A DNA stretch of 64,000 nucleotides from CBDCUW01 sp963734865 (GCA_963734865.1 CAVTIV010000017.1:62001-126000), one strand, 5' to 3'; positions 17,736 through 28,081 are shown, counted from the stretch's first letter. Translations and numbers: made by a program. Notes: generated by a model not told the origin, from the sequence alone.

Positions 17736-18680
17736 TCACGACGCCAAGGGACGACAATCGTCCCTGGGAACGACCCCTGGGATTGTGACCCGGAATAGCG
17801 TTCCCTCGACATCTTCGCGATCGATGATCCGGATCGAGCCTCGGATTGCTTTGGTGGCGTTTCGGACCAGATAGAGTCCCAATCCCGTTCCCGGGCGACT
17901 GCGTTCCAGTTCGTTTCCCAGCCGCACGAAGCGGCTGAACACCTTTCGTCGTTGGTTGGCCGGGATTCCGCCGCCATTGTCGGCAATCGAAACGACCACT
18001 TTGCCATCGCCATCGGTTTCAACCTGGATCTTGACCTGGGGAGGCGAGCCGCCGTACTTCACGGCATTGTCGATCAAATTGCGAAACAGGATCTCTAGCT
18101 GGATCAATTGGCTGTGGAGGGTGACGACTGGGGACTCGATCTGCACGATATCCCTGGGGAGGTGATAGCGCATGCAGGTAATGGTGGCACATTGGGCAAG
18201 CAGCTCGTCGAGCCGCACGCGGTCGTCCTCCGGCGGATCGACGCCCCGCTCGATCCGAGCTGCATCGAGCAGGTGATTGATCAGCGAATCGAGTCGTTCC
18301 ACGTCTTCGAGCATGAATCGGTGAAAGTCCTGCTGCTGACGCTCATCGACGCTGCGACGCGCCATCGTCTGTAGATAGAGCTTGAGTGAGGCGATGGGGC
18401 TTTTCAGTTCATGGGTCACCGAATCGATAAAATTCGACTGCCGCCGATTCAGATTGAACGCTTTTACGGTGAGAGTCAGGTAAGCGATGACGCCGGCCAG
18501 CACCCCGGCCAACAACACGGTACCGGTGGCCAAGATGACCCAAAAAACGGCCCGCGAGCCAAGTTGACCGGTGGCGCCGAGCAAATTGCCGATGATCCAG
18601 ACCGCCGCCAGCACGACGACCAGGACGATCATCACGACGCCCAGCGTGATCGGGGCTCGGAGGGAACGGCGTTCAAACAT
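17736..18680 (-). CDS. Membrane sensor histidine kinase
   Basis: 314 aa with two transmembrane helices (about 13-33 and 45-70) and almost no periplasmic sensor between them, then HisKA with His90 (SVTHELKSPIASL) and HATPase_c with N-box RNLIDNAVKYGG, G1 ADNGGGIP and G2 GTGLGLYLV. The tiny external loop suggests sensing within the membrane or through a partner. Partner regulator is the OmpR-like gene downstream. The spacer between them contains four near-copies of CCGAACG (17703-17730). Confidence 0.92.
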   Translation of the reverse strand: MFERRSLRAPITLGVVMIVLVVVLAAVWIIGNLLGATGQLGSRAVFWVILATGTVLLAGVLAGVIAYLTLTVKAFNLNRRQSNFIDSVTHELKSPIASLKLYLQTMARRSVDERQQQDFHRFMLEDVERLDSLINHLLDAARIERGVDPPEDDRVRLDELLAQCATITCMRYHLPRDIVQIESPVVTLHSQLIQLEILFRNLIDNAVKYGGSPPQVKIQVETDGDGKVVVSIADNGGGIPANQRRKVFSRFVRLGNELERSRPGTGLGLYLVRNATKAIRGSIRIIDREDVEGTLFRVTIPGVVPRDDCRPLAS

Positions 18681-18902
18681 GGAGGGAGTGGTTTGCGGTA
18701 CGAGAAAGACGATAGGATCGCGTTAAAAAATCGCCAAGTTTTCCACAGCAGCCGCCCTTTTGAGGGGTATTATGTCGGTGAGTTTTTTTCACATTCGGCT
18801 TCCCGAAATTCACCATTCCGGCGGTGACGTGATGATGTCAACCCGCAATAATAGCAAGATGGTGTTGAAGATTCCCTTCTTGCGGCAGTTGGAGCACGGA
18901 CG

Positions 18903-19348
18903 ATGAGTGCCGACACACGGACACAGCGTTTTTCCGAACGGACGATCCGCCAGATTCGGCTCGATTGCAATCGAGCGATGATGCGTGCACGGTATTGTCC
19001 CGATCGAAGCGACGTGTTGCAGCTTCGCTGTGCGGACGATCAACCCGAGACCGAGACCTGTTTTGGTAACCAGTTGTGGTACTTCGAGGGGGTTGGCGTT
19101 GGCGAACAGGATCGGCGTCAAAATGTTTTTGGCGTCGTCGAGTATTCCGTTCAATTTGGGCTTCATGAGTTGGTCGAAGATGGCGTCTTCGAGTCCGAGC
19201 ATCAGCGCGAGCGATATCGTCATTTATACGATCGCGAAATGCATCGCCCCTCGTGGCGGCAACCTGCGCATCGCTGGTTGGCTGCCGGTTTGATCGCGGT
19301 CGCCTTGATTTGGCTCGCTTACCTGCTTGTGCGAACGTCGGCCGCGTG
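18903..19348 (+). CDS. Small protein with C-terminal membrane anchor, first gene of ABC exporter operon
   Basis: 148 aa, ATG at 18903. Mostly soluble (FGNQLWYFEGVGVGEQDR and VFGVVEYSVQFGLHELVED) with a single C-terminal helix (WLAAGLIAVALIWLAYLLV). Its TGA overlaps the GTG start of the ATPase gene as GTGA, so the two are coupled. The topology (soluble N-terminus, tail anchor) suits a cytosolic accessory subunit at the membrane. No known family recognised. Confidence 0.7.
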
Positions 19349-20461
19349 ACTGTGACCGCTGCTCACGACATTGATCCCAAAACGATTGTCGACGTTTGCC
19401 AATTGGAGAAGGTCTACAGCGGATGGTCAATCGGGGGCCGACGCCGTGTCGATGCGCTGCGTGGGGTCACGATTCAGGCCGTCGCAGGTGAAGTCTTTGG
19501 ATTGCTCGGACCCAACGGGGCCGGCAAAACAACGTTGATCAAGATCTTGCTCGGGGTGGTCCGACCCAGTCGCGGCAAGGCATCGCTGTTTGGTGAGTCG
19601 GTCGGCAGTGCGGCGGCGCGGCAGCGCGTCGGTTACCTTCCCGAATCACTGACCATTGATCCACACCATACCGCCCGATCGGCGCTTCGCTACTATGGCC
19701 GACTCAGCCGCATGACTTCCACGGAGATCATCGCGCGGAGTGACCGTCTGTTGGACCTGGTTGGGCTCGCCGGGCGTGACAAAGAGTCGGTGCGCCGTTT
19801 CAGCAAAGGCATGCGGCAGCGACTCGGATTGGCTCAAGCTTTGATGCACGACCCTGACTTGTTGGTGTTGGACGAGCCGACCGATGGTCTCGATCCGGTC
19901 GGCAGATCCGAAGTCCGTAAAGTGATTGAACGTCTTCGCGACGATGGCAAGACGATTTTTTTGAACAGTCACATCCTGCAGGAGGTCGAGCTGGTCTGCT
20001 CGCGCGTGGCGATCCTTTCCAAGGGAAAGATTCGCGGATCGGGACGAATCGATGAACTCGCCGGAGACTCGCATTGCAAACGGGTCGTGATGGAAACGCA
20101 GCTGCCCGCCGTCCACGACCGGATTGGCGGTTCTGTTGCGAATCGAAACACGATCCTTGCTTGTTTCCATGCTGTTGGCGGTGACGACGTGGACGTCGAG
20201 GTGTTGGCGACCAACGAGAGCCAATATCGAGTCGGTTTCAACGCAGCGGACCAGGCGATGATCGACCACATTGTCGACAACTTACGTGATGCTCGGGTAT
20301 CGATCAGTCGACTGGAAGTGAAGCGGCCAACACTGGAAGACACATTTATGAAACTCGTTGGTGAAAGCGAATCGCCTGTCGACAGCAATGTTCTGGTCCA
20401 GCAGGTGGGAATTGAAAACGAGGCGCCTACGGGTTCGTCGGATTCGGAGAGTCCGTTCTGA
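19346..20461 (+). CDS. ABC-2 type exporter ATPase
   Basis: Start chosen at GTG 19346, overlapping the previous stop (GTGA); an upstream in-frame start would add 31 unlikely residues. Motifs: Walker A GPNGAGKTTL, signature RRFSKGMRQRLGLAQAL, Walker B LLVLDEPTDGLDP and the H-loop NSHILQEVE. The C-terminal 110 residues form the extension common in drug or lipid exporter ATPases (VKRPTLEDTFMKLVG). The permease gene follows with a one-base overlap (TGATG), so they form one transporter. Confidence 0.92.
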   Translation: MTVTAAHDIDPKTIVDVCQLEKVYSGWSIGGRRRVDALRGVTIQAVAGEVFGLLGPNGAGKTTLIKILLGVVRPSRGKASLFGESVGSAAARQRVGYLPESLTIDPHHTARSALRYYGRLSRMTSTEIIARSDRLLDLVGLAGRDKESVRRFSKGMRQRLGLAQALMHDPDLLVLDEPTDGLDPVGRSEVRKVIERLRDDGKTIFLNSHILQEVELVCSRVAILSKGKIRGSGRIDELAGDSHCKRVVMETQLPAVHDRIGGSVANRNTILACFHAVGGDDVDVEVLATNESQYRVGFNAADQAMIDHIVDNLRDARVSISRLEVKRPTLEDTFMKLVGESESPVDSNVLVQQVGIENEAPTGSSDSESPF

Positions 20462-22809
20462 TGCGACCCTATTTGGCTGTCATTGCCGACTCGTTTCACG
20501 CCGCGCTTTCGTCGAGAATCTTGTGGGTCGCGTTTCTTGCGATCTGGTTGTTGCTGGCCGCGCTGGCACCGATCGGCTATCGCGAGGATTTTACGACGAC
20601 GTTTCGCGGCCAAGATTTCCACAACGGCACGCAGATGAAGGCGATGTTGGCCAGGGGGCTGGTTGATCCGCAGCAATCGGATTCAGCGATCGGTCGAATT
20701 GCCGCGGCGATGCCCGACGAATTACGACGTCAGTTGCAACGTGTCGGTGAGGGCGACGAGGTTCGGATTCGGTTGAGCGCACTCGCCGATGCACTCAACG
20801 AGCGGCTTGACGATGAGAGCTGGTATGACGCTGATGCCTGGGCCAATACCGTTCGCTTGAAAGAGCTTCGCGACTTGGACGCGATGAATGACACGCGATT
20901 GAGCGAGTCGCTTCGCCGCCGGCGCGCCCGATTGCGAATCGAAGCGGCGATGCCCGGTGTGTTCGAGGCTCGTGCGGCCCGCTCAATTATGTTGACCTAT
21001 GGGGGAATTGATTTTCCTGCCAACCTGGCCGTCGACAAGATCCAGTTCATCTCCTTGATCAACCAGTGGGTCGTGCCCACGATCATCAATTGGTTGCTCG
21101 GATTCATTCTGGTTTTTTTGGGGATTCTGGTCACCGCTCACATCGTTCCCGACATGTTGCAACCGGGGTCGCTTCACCTGTTGCTTTCCAAGCCTGTGTC
21201 GCGGACGTTGCTTTTTCTAAGCAAGTTTGTCGGCGGCTGCGCGTTCGTGTTTCTGTGTGTCGTCCAGTTGATCGTCGGTTTGTACCTGGTTGCCGGGCTA
21301 CGCTTGGATGTGTGGAACGTTCGGATGCTGTGGTGCATTCCCGTTTCGGTCTTTTTGTTTGCGGTCTTTTTCAGCGTTTCCGCCGTTGCCGGATTGCGGT
21401 GGCGTTCGCCGATTCTTGCGATCGGGGTCACATGCATGTTTGGGATGTTCTGTTTTGTAATCGGCTTCATCGGCGGGATATTTGACGGATTGGTGACACG
21501 TCCCGAAGCGATTCAGCATTTGGTATCAGCCGGCGACACGCTGATCGGCTCGACCCGCGGTGGTGGACTGGTTCGTTTGGACCGTGATCAAAATCGTTGG
21601 CTGGAGATTGTCGAAAGCGATGCCATGACACCGGATCGAGTCCTGGCACCGGTCAAGTTGGATGAACAACACGTTGTCACCGCGCGAGTCCGTGGCGGTC
21701 GTTTCAATCCGTTCGGTTCCGGTGCGCTCGACTTGTTGGTGCTTAGCGAGTCGGGTGATTGGAATCCGGAACCGAGCCTTCGCCTGCCGACGGCCACATC
21801 GAGGTTGTTCCGAGCCGGCAGCGATGCGGTGTTGGCGATGAACACCAGTGGTCTGGCAATCACCGATCGCCGCAGCATCCTGGATGCGGCAGGTGAACAG
21901 CCAGGGGAGGACGCAAGCGAGGCGACCAACGAATCGAACGACAACCAGGATGGGAACGATTGGTTGAACAAGCTGACCAGCATGATGGGCGGTGTGACCA
22001 AGAGCTTTACGTCGCTGTTGCCCGAGGGGATCGCGATCGCGCCGCCACGTGGATTGGTCGTTGGCGAGGATGGGAGCTGGTTGATTTTGCTGAGCCGAAA
22101 TCGTTTGGTACGATTGGAAGAACCGCCTGGCGATCATGGTGGCGTGTGGACTTTGACAGCCGAGCAGCAACTCGAAGGCGAACCGTCACGCGAATCGGTG
22201 ATTGCGCTCGGTGGCGATTGGTTGATGGTTTCACGCGCCGAGGAGCCGGTGCGTTTCTTGGACTCTCAGACGTTGGAATTCGTGGCCCAGGTCGCACTCT
22301 CATCCTCACTGGTGCCTGTCAGTGCTCAAGGCATCGGTGATGGTGACCGGTTTGCGCTGCTGACCAGCGACGGACGATGCCGGATCGCCAGCGTTGGTGA
22401 TGGGGCAATTGCGAGCTTGAGCGATCCACTGGCCAATACGGAGGTGGAATCGATTCACGTGGACACCCACAGCAACATCTTGATCATCGTTCACCATATC
22501 GACCAACTCGATCTCCGCGACAGCAAGACACTTCAATCCGAGCGAAGGATTCGTCCTGAACTGTCGCGATGGCGGTTGATTGACCGTTATCTGGTCACAC
22601 CCCTTCGAACGCTCACGCCGCAAACGGGCGAGTTGGGAGAGACGATTGCGGCGATGGTCAGCGGAAAGTCGGCGGTCTCGATCAACGACGGCGGCGAAGA
22701 GAAGGAACTGGTTCGATACAACGTCGTGCGGCCGGTCTTGAGCTGTGCCGGCTTTATCGCCTTCATGCTGACGATCGGTTGCGTTTACTTCACAAGAAGT
22801 GATTTCTGA
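20461..22809 (+). CDS. ABC-2 permease fused to a large soluble domain
   Basis: 782 aa. Membrane part: an N-terminal helix (ILWVAFLAIWLLLAALAPIG), a soluble loop of about 170 residues, then four or five helices (WLLGFILVFLGILVTAHIV, FVFLCVVQLIVGLYLVAGL, VSVFLFAVFFSVSAVAG, TCMFGMFCFVIGFIGGIF). Residues about 345-755 are soluble with repeated strand motifs (GGGLVRLDRD, RNRLVRLEEP, GDGDRFALLTSDGRC, STSLVPVSAQG-like) that suggest a beta-propeller. A final helix (VLSCAGFIAFMLTIGCVYF) closes the protein. The substrate is unknown. Most ABC-2 permeases have no such domain. Confidence 0.82.
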   Translation: MRPYLAVIADSFHAALSSRILWVAFLAIWLLLAALAPIGYREDFTTTFRGQDFHNGTQMKAMLARGLVDPQQSDSAIGRIAAAMPDELRRQLQRVGEGDEVRIRLSALADALNERLDDESWYDADAWANTVRLKELRDLDAMNDTRLSESLRRRRARLRIEAAMPGVFEARAARSIMLTYGGIDFPANLAVDKIQFISLINQWVVPTIINWLLGFILVFLGILVTAHIVPDMLQPGSLHLLLSKPVSRTLLFLSKFVGGCAFVFLCVVQLIVGLYLVAGLRLDVWNVRMLWCIPVSVFLFAVFFSVSAVAGLRWRSPILAIGVTCMFGMFCFVIGFIGGIFDGLVTRPEAIQHLVSAGDTLIGSTRGGGLVRLDRDQNRWLEIVESDAMTPDRVLAPVKLDEQHVVTARVRGGRFNPFGSGALDLLVLSESGDWNPEPSLRLPTATSRLFRAGSDAVLAMNTSGLAITDRRSILDAAGEQPGEDASEATNESNDNQDGNDWLNKLTSMMGGVTKSFTSLLPEGIAIAPPRGLVVGEDGSWLILLSRNRLVRLEEPPGDHGGVWTLTAEQQLEGEPSRESVIALGGDWLMVSRAEEPVRFLDSQTLEFVAQVALSSSLVPVSAQGIGDGDRFALLTSDGRCRIASVGDGAIASLSDPLANTEVESIHVDTHSNILIIVHHIDQLDLRDSKTLQSERRIRPELSRWRLIDRYLVTPLRTLTPQTGELGETIAAMVSGKSAVSINDGGEEKELVRYNVVRPVLSCAGFIAFMLTIGCVYFTRSDF

Positions 22810-22820
22810 ACCGTGATTCG

Positions 22821-24137
22821 TTATTCGGATCCCAATCGATACAGGTGATGACGCGTGCGCAGCAGCAATGCATCCGTGAGCGGTACTGGGCTGGCGACGG
22901 TGTACAGTTCGGAATCGTCCAATTCATTGACCGAAACCAAATCGGGCTGCGCCCCACTCAGCGGACCGATCACATAGGTCGTCGCATCCTCGGCGGTGAC
23001 ATAGAGGTGGTCACCGGCGACCAACGGCGAACTGCAGTAGGTGATACGTGACGGGGGAAGCTGCTTTTGCCACAGCGTTTTTCCGGTCTGGATGTCCAGG
23101 CAATGGATCATGCCTTTGTTCGCTTTGCCATCATCGACAACATAAACGCGACCGCCGCTGGCCGCCGGCGTCGGTACGTCGCTGCCCAGGTCGTCGCGAA
23201 ACCAAGCGATGGCATCTCTGCCTCTCCCGCTCGCCAATTCGTCCATTCGTACGGCAGTGAGTGTGTCGCCACGTGCGTACGGGCAGACGATGATGTTTCC
23301 TTCGGCGACGGGTGACGAGATCGATCGCCAATATCTTTCCTGACCGGGATTGAATCCCCCGAGTCGGCCGAGTTCCTTTCCATCGGATGCCCGGTGCAGC
23401 GTCAAATGGTCGGCGCCCATTACGGCAATGACCTCTTGACCATCGACCTCCACAGCCAACGGCGTGGCATAACTCTGTGCCGCCTCTTCGGGCGCATCGA
23501 GCGTCCGATCGCTCTTCCACAGCAGATCGCCCGACCGTTTGTCCAGAGCGACCAGGTAGCTCGGACCCGATTGCATCACGGCAACGACAATCGCGGACTT
23601 GGTCAGCGTGGGCGAGGATCCCAAATCCCACCACAGCGTATCCTCGCCGAATTCATCTTGCAGGTTGATCTGCCAGCGCAGATTGCCCTCGACATCGACG
23701 CAGCCCAGATCGCCACTGCGGAAATAGGCGAAGACCGAATCACCATCGATCACCGCCGATGGATTGCTGCCGCTTCCCTTGCGATGTTTGTTACCCCGGT
23801 CAGAACCGATTGGGACCTGCCACTTTGGCTCGCCATTGGAAGTGTCAAACGCGAGCAGCAAGTTTTTGCCGCCCTGCCCTGTTTCATCGCTGCCGACGCC
23901 TGCGGTCAGGTAGGCGGTCGAACCTTGAACCACCGGCGTGCTGCCGCCGCTACCGGGAAGTTCCGTTTTCCAGGTGACACCGGAGCTTTCGGACCACGCT
24001 AGCGGATAAGATTCTCCCTTCGCGGCGCCGTTTTGGGAGGCACCGCGCCACTGAGGCCAGGAATCCTCCGCTGTCACAGATGGGAGCGACAGCAGGAGCA
24101 GTGCGAGGGTAAACATCGACGAGCGAGAAATCCGCAT
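22821..24137 (-). CDS. Secreted PQQ-type beta-propeller protein
   Basis: Start chosen at ATG 24137, giving signal peptide RSSMFTLALLLLSLPSVTA followed by EDSWPQWRGASQNGA, the usual opening of planctomycete PQQ-repeat proteins; a longer open frame upstream is spurious. About 438 aa with repeated PQQ blades (LLAFDTSNGEPKWQVP, YLVALDKRSGDLLWKS, IHCLDIQTGKTLWQKQ). BamB-like propellers act as scaffolds or quinoprotein-like sensors in the periplasm; no catalytic residues can be assigned. Convergent with the exporter operon. Confidence 0.88.
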   Translation of the reverse strand: MRISRSSMFTLALLLLSLPSVTAEDSWPQWRGASQNGAAKGESYPLAWSESSGVTWKTELPGSGGSTPVVQGSTAYLTAGVGSDETGQGGKNLLLAFDTSNGEPKWQVPIGSDRGNKHRKGSGSNPSAVIDGDSVFAYFRSGDLGCVDVEGNLRWQINLQDEFGEDTLWWDLGSSPTLTKSAIVVAVMQSGPSYLVALDKRSGDLLWKSDRTLDAPEEAAQSYATPLAVEVDGQEVIAVMGADHLTLHRASDGKELGRLGGFNPGQERYWRSISSPVAEGNIIVCPYARGDTLTAVRMDELASGRGRDAIAWFRDDLGSDVPTPAASGGRVYVVDDGKANKGMIHCLDIQTGKTLWQKQLPPSRITYCSSPLVAGDHLYVTAEDATTYVIGPLSGAQPDLVSVNELDDSELYTVASPVPLTDALLLRTRHHLYRLGSE

Positions 24138-24320
24138 GATGGTGAGAGCTCCGGGTTCAAACGTAGGGGTATCGTCGGAAATGTGACGGCTGTGGATTGG
24201 GATCGTGAGGGTGAATTGAAATCGGTGCGCCAGTTTGGGTGTGCGCTCTGCTAAAATCTTAACTGGATCGACCGCCCGAGTGGATCGGGTCAAGCGGATC
24301 GGTTTGTTAGCTGTCCCACC

Positions 24321-27122
24321 GTGATTCACCAGATGCCGCCATCTCCCCGCATTGCTTGGTCCCCGCCGATCCGGATTGCATCGTTTCTGGCATTCACGCT
24401 GATCATGATCAGTTGGACCGTGCGCGGTGTCGAAGGCCAAACCCCCCAGGCAGAGGCGGAATCGGCTGGCGATCGTGCCGTTCAGCGGGCAACCGAGTCC
24501 GAACAGCTCTCCAAGCGGAACTACTCCGGTCGCCAGCAGGCCACGCTGGAGATGTGGCGGCGGCGTGATCTTTCTCGGGAGGAGGTTCAGCGGGCCGCCC
24601 GAGATCCTGATCCCGAGGTATCTGGGCGTGCCAAGTGGATCCTTCGTCAATGGCGGCGAGGTTCGTTGCCCGATACGCCGCCGGAGATATCGCGATTGTT
24701 ACAGCGCTCCGATGATCCCTCTGCGATCCAAGAACTGCTCGAAGGGGGGCAATTTGTTGCGGCAGTTGTGGCGGTTGAGGAGTCGGCCGGGACGGTCGAT
24801 CGTGAGTCGATTCAAAAACGGGTGAATACGGCGATCAGGCGGCGGTTTCCGGTCTACATCAAAGCGGCCCTCGAGAACGACTCGCTATCCGATTTGCTGA
24901 AGCTGATCGATTTGACCGCTGACTCCAAAGAGATGGCGGTCTGTCGGATCCAGTTGATGCAGCAGTTGGGGATGGCGATCGATGCATCGAATCTGCTGCC
25001 GACGTCGTCCGAGACTTGGACGCAGGACCAGCGTCATCGCGCGACGGTGATGGTCCTGACGATCTTGGGACGATTGGACGAGGCGATGGAAGTGGCATCG
25101 GATAGCGGTGACGAAATATTGCTGCGAGTTTGCCAAATGTTGGCCGGTCGATGGAGTGAGATGGCGATCGAAAGTGCGAAATTGGCCAAGACTGCGGAGT
25201 CCGGGTCGTACGAGCACGCACGTCTGTGGTGCCAGGCGCTGATCGCGGCCGACCGATGCGAGGACCGCGCAGTTTTCGCGCAAGCGGTCGAGCAGCTCTC
25301 GACCGTCGAGACCACTGACAGCGAGCTGGCGATCGAATTGCGCTGGAAATGCTTGGCAGGACATGGTCAAGTCGATGCCGCACTGGCAATCCTTGACAAG
25401 GCCCGTCCCGATGCATCCGCGGTCGTGGCAATCGCGTCTTCACGCGGTCACCGAGCATTCGATGCACTCGGGTTTCCGCTCGATCGGATTGACCAGGATA
25501 TCGAACAATGGATCGACGACGCCATTGATTCGCAGCGTGGGGCGAGTGAGTTAACCGAGGATGTTCGGAATGTGCTGGCGCTGATGCGGTGCCTGTTATC
25601 CATTGGCCGCGAGGATGCTGCTTGGACGATTGCCAATCGGATGTGTGATTGCGGTGTCGATGTGGGCACGATACCGCTCCGCGAGTACGTATTGTCAACG
25701 TTAACGATGACTTCCCGCCGTGATTGGGTTCTCCGTTTGGCGGGAATTGCCGGTGAGGAATTATTTTCAGCGACAACGCAAAGCACGCTCGCCCGAACGC
25801 TGCCGGACGCCGATGCTTTGAGCTTCGAATTATTGATGAAAGCGATCCCTGTATTGATGCCCCGCGAACCATTTGATGTTCGCTTGCGGGCGGTCTATCA
25901 GCTGCTTGCCGGGGAGACCGCCGATGGTCTCGATTCAGACGTCGACCTGAAGCGTCTGTATGATTACTTAAGCTCCAAACGTGAAATTCGACAGTTCGCC
26001 GGTCGCGTTGTGCTGAGTCCGCGATTGAGTTTGAACATCGCCATTGCGGACATGTTCTCGATGCAGGGTCGTGCTGATCTGGCAACGAAGTGTTTACAGA
26101 TGTTGGTCGCAAATGGAGACGTCGAAGCTGCCTTTCAGATGGCCGAAAGTGAACTGGATGGTGGGCGTGCCGAAACGGCAAGCGATCTGTTTGAACGGGT
26201 CTGGAGCCTGATCGAGGAGCAGGGCTCGGAGACGCGATTTCGAGGCTTGGGAGATGACGCGGGGCTCGCTGCCAAAGCGTTGGTTGGGCAATGGACGATC
26301 GCCAAACGTGGTGGCGACATCCAGCGCGGCGAAGACTTGTTGCGACAACTGAGGCTCACGCTTTGTTCGCCATCGACCGACTTGCGGGATTCGTTGGCGA
26401 GTCACTTGGGTGATCGTGGCGAGCTCGATCTTGCCTTGCAGGCGTATCAGTCGTTGTTGCCGATGACAGCCTTTGGGACTTCCGAATCCACGGGGCTCTA
26501 CCAAGTCGCCTGGAGGTACTCGCGATTGGCTCGCGAGGTCGATGTCAGCGAAGCCGCCCGGTGGTATGACTTGGCCGCTGGCGGTACTCTCGAATCGACC
26601 GACTATCGCAGTGTCGCCTATATCACGCTGCCGCTGGATGTCCGCCGCTGGTTGCTCGAGGCGGCGATCAAGCGAAACGATGTCGATGCCGCCCGCAGGC
26701 ACATCCAACGGATTCTGCAGCTTGACCCGCTGGACATCGATTCGGCGGAGAGATTATTGCCCCTGATGCGGACGGCGGGGATGGAGACATTGGCGGATCA
26801 GACTTTCACAAAGATCATCGACCGCGGGATCGTGCATGCCAAGGATTTCCCCTTTGACTCTACCAGTTGCAATAACTTGGCCTGGGTCGCTGCGATGAAC
26901 GAGCAACGGCTCGATGTTGCGCTCGAGTTATCCGAACTCGCTTGCTATGTCGAACCTGATAGCGCCATCTTCCGCGACACGCTGGCCGAAGTGCTATTTC
27001 AACTGGGCAGGAAAACGGAAGCCCTGCAAGTCGAACAGAGTTGCTTGCTCGACGACCCCAGCCAATGGCACCTCCACCAACAAATCAAAAAGTACCGGCA
27101 AGCCATCAACGATGAGTCTTAA
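24321..27122 (+). CDS. Large secreted or anchored TPR-like protein
   Basis: 933 aa. N-terminal hydrophobic segment (IASFLAFTLIMISWTVRGVEG) suggests export. The rest is almost entirely alpha-helical with TPR/SEL-like pairs (for example GRLDEAMEVASDSGDE, GQVDAALAILDKARPD, GELDLALQAYQSLLP, GRKTEALQVEQSCLL). No enzyme motif. Planctomycete genomes code for many such proteins; role is probably protein-protein scaffolding in the periplasm. ATG at 24321 is preceded by the divergent PQQ gene; an internal ATG (MPPSP) is also possible. Confidence 0.75.
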   Translation: MIHQMPPSPRIAWSPPIRIASFLAFTLIMISWTVRGVEGQTPQAEAESAGDRAVQRATESEQLSKRNYSGRQQATLEMWRRRDLSREEVQRAARDPDPEVSGRAKWILRQWRRGSLPDTPPEISRLLQRSDDPSAIQELLEGGQFVAAVVAVEESAGTVDRESIQKRVNTAIRRRFPVYIKAALENDSLSDLLKLIDLTADSKEMAVCRIQLMQQLGMAIDASNLLPTSSETWTQDQRHRATVMVLTILGRLDEAMEVASDSGDEILLRVCQMLAGRWSEMAIESAKLAKTAESGSYEHARLWCQALIAADRCEDRAVFAQAVEQLSTVETTDSELAIELRWKCLAGHGQVDAALAILDKARPDASAVVAIASSRGHRAFDALGFPLDRIDQDIEQWIDDAIDSQRGASELTEDVRNVLALMRCLLSIGREDAAWTIANRMCDCGVDVGTIPLREYVLSTLTMTSRRDWVLRLAGIAGEELFSATTQSTLARTLPDADALSFELLMKAIPVLMPREPFDVRLRAVYQLLAGETADGLDSDVDLKRLYDYLSSKREIRQFAGRVVLSPRLSLNIAIADMFSMQGRADLATKCLQMLVANGDVEAAFQMAESELDGGRAETASDLFERVWSLIEEQGSETRFRGLGDDAGLAAKALVGQWTIAKRGGDIQRGEDLLRQLRLTLCSPSTDLRDSLASHLGDRGELDLALQAYQSLLPMTAFGTSESTGLYQVAWRYSRLAREVDVSEAARWYDLAAGGTLESTDYRSVAYITLPLDVRRWLLEAAIKRNDVDAARRHIQRILQLDPLDIDSAERLLPLMRTAGMETLADQTFTKIIDRGIVHAKDFPFDSTSCNNLAWVAAMNEQRLDVALELSELACYVEPDSAIFRDTLAEVLFQLGRKTEALQVEQSCLLDDPSQWHLHQQIKKYRQAINDES

Positions 27123-27134
27123 CGGCGGCACTCG

Positions 27135-27794
27135 CTAGAATCGGACATTGATCCCGTGATGGTGATGGTGATAGGGCGCCGGTCGGTAGTAATATCGCGG
27201 CGGAGCGTAGTTCGGAAGGACGTAGTGTTGTTCCACGATCACGGGAGCGGGCGTGATGATTCGCTGCTGCCCGACCATCGGTTGTGGCACCCGGGCGACA
27301 CGCTGGGCACCAATCGGTGCTTGTTGCATTATCGTGATCACCGTTTCGCTGACACCTTGTTGGTGCAGTGAAATGATATCGGGGACTTGCAGTTTCTGTT
27401 GAATGCCCCGTTGTTGGATTTGGTTGCTGATCACCGTATCGCTCAGTCCGCTGCGGGTCATTGTGACCACATCGGCCAGCGAAACGGCGGCCTGAGTCGC
27501 GGCGGCTTGTTGCTGCTGAATTTGCTGTTGCTGGTAGTAATATCGTTGCTGGTCGATGGCCGTCTGTTTGTCGGCAGCGTTGCCGAGCAATCCGCCTGTG
27601 ACCGCCCCAACAACACCGCCGATTGCGGCGCCCGCACCCGCTTCATGGTTTTTGTTACCGATCAAGCCACCGACGACCGCGCCGGCCAACCCGCCCATGG
27701 TCGCGCCACGCTGAGTTTGAACCTGGGCGTCGGCGTGCCAGGGATTCCCGAAGCACGCGGCGGTGACGGCGAGAGCGAAGATTGCACGATGCAT
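27135..27794 (-). CDS. Secreted glycine-zipper protein
   Basis: 219 aa. Signal peptide (MHRAIFALAVTAACFGNPWHADA), then two glycine-zipper helices (GATMGGLAGAVVGGLIG and AAIGGVVGAVTGGLLG), a Gln-rich linker, a helical segment with TMTRSGLSDTVISNQI and a Tyr/Pro/His-rich tail ending in PYHHHHHGINVRF. Glycine zippers insert into or line membranes, as in outer-membrane lipoproteins of the SlyB type. Ends 12 bp from the convergent TPR gene. The natural run of five His is not a cloning tag. Confidence 0.85.
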   Translation of the reverse strand: MHRAIFALAVTAACFGNPWHADAQVQTQRGATMGGLAGAVVGGLIGNKNHEAGAGAAIGGVVGAVTGGLLGNAADKQTAIDQQRYYYQQQQIQQQQAAATQAAVSLADVVTMTRSGLSDTVISNQIQQRGIQQKLQVPDIISLHQQGVSETVITIMQQAPIGAQRVARVPQPMVGQQRIITPAPVIVEQHYVLPNYAPPRYYYRPAPYHHHHHGINVRF

Positions 27795-28081
27795 GAGCGT
27801 GTTACCGCGGTAAGGGGAGTTGGAGGGCTGATGATGTTTGGGGAATCCCGGCCAAGCAATCAGATTCCCGTCCAGACGCTGAGGTCGGCCTCAGGCGTCG
27901 GTTTACAAATCGCCGATACACGGCTGTCCGCGCGACGATCGATCACACTGTTAATGAGATTCCGGGCGCCAAATCAATCCCATTTGGTCTTCGAGCGGCT
28001 CAGACGCGAATCCGGCTGTGGGGGGGAAACGCGGTGGGCACCGATCGCTATCGAGATTTTCGGCGATATCTCAGGAAAAAT

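Noticed and set aside
24138..24650. N-terminal extension of the PQQ propeller
   Set aside because: Signal peptide at ATG 24137 marks the start; the extension overlaps the divergent TPR gene.
24859..26181. 440-aa minus-strand open frame
   Set aside because: Lies fully opposite the TPR gene, is Arg/Ser/His-rich as expected of a shadow frame in GC-rich DNA, and has no domain.
27135..27180. Five consecutive His at the end of the glycine-zipper protein
   Set aside because: Looks like a tag, but it is part of a natural Tyr/Pro/His-rich tail and no vector sequence is nearby.
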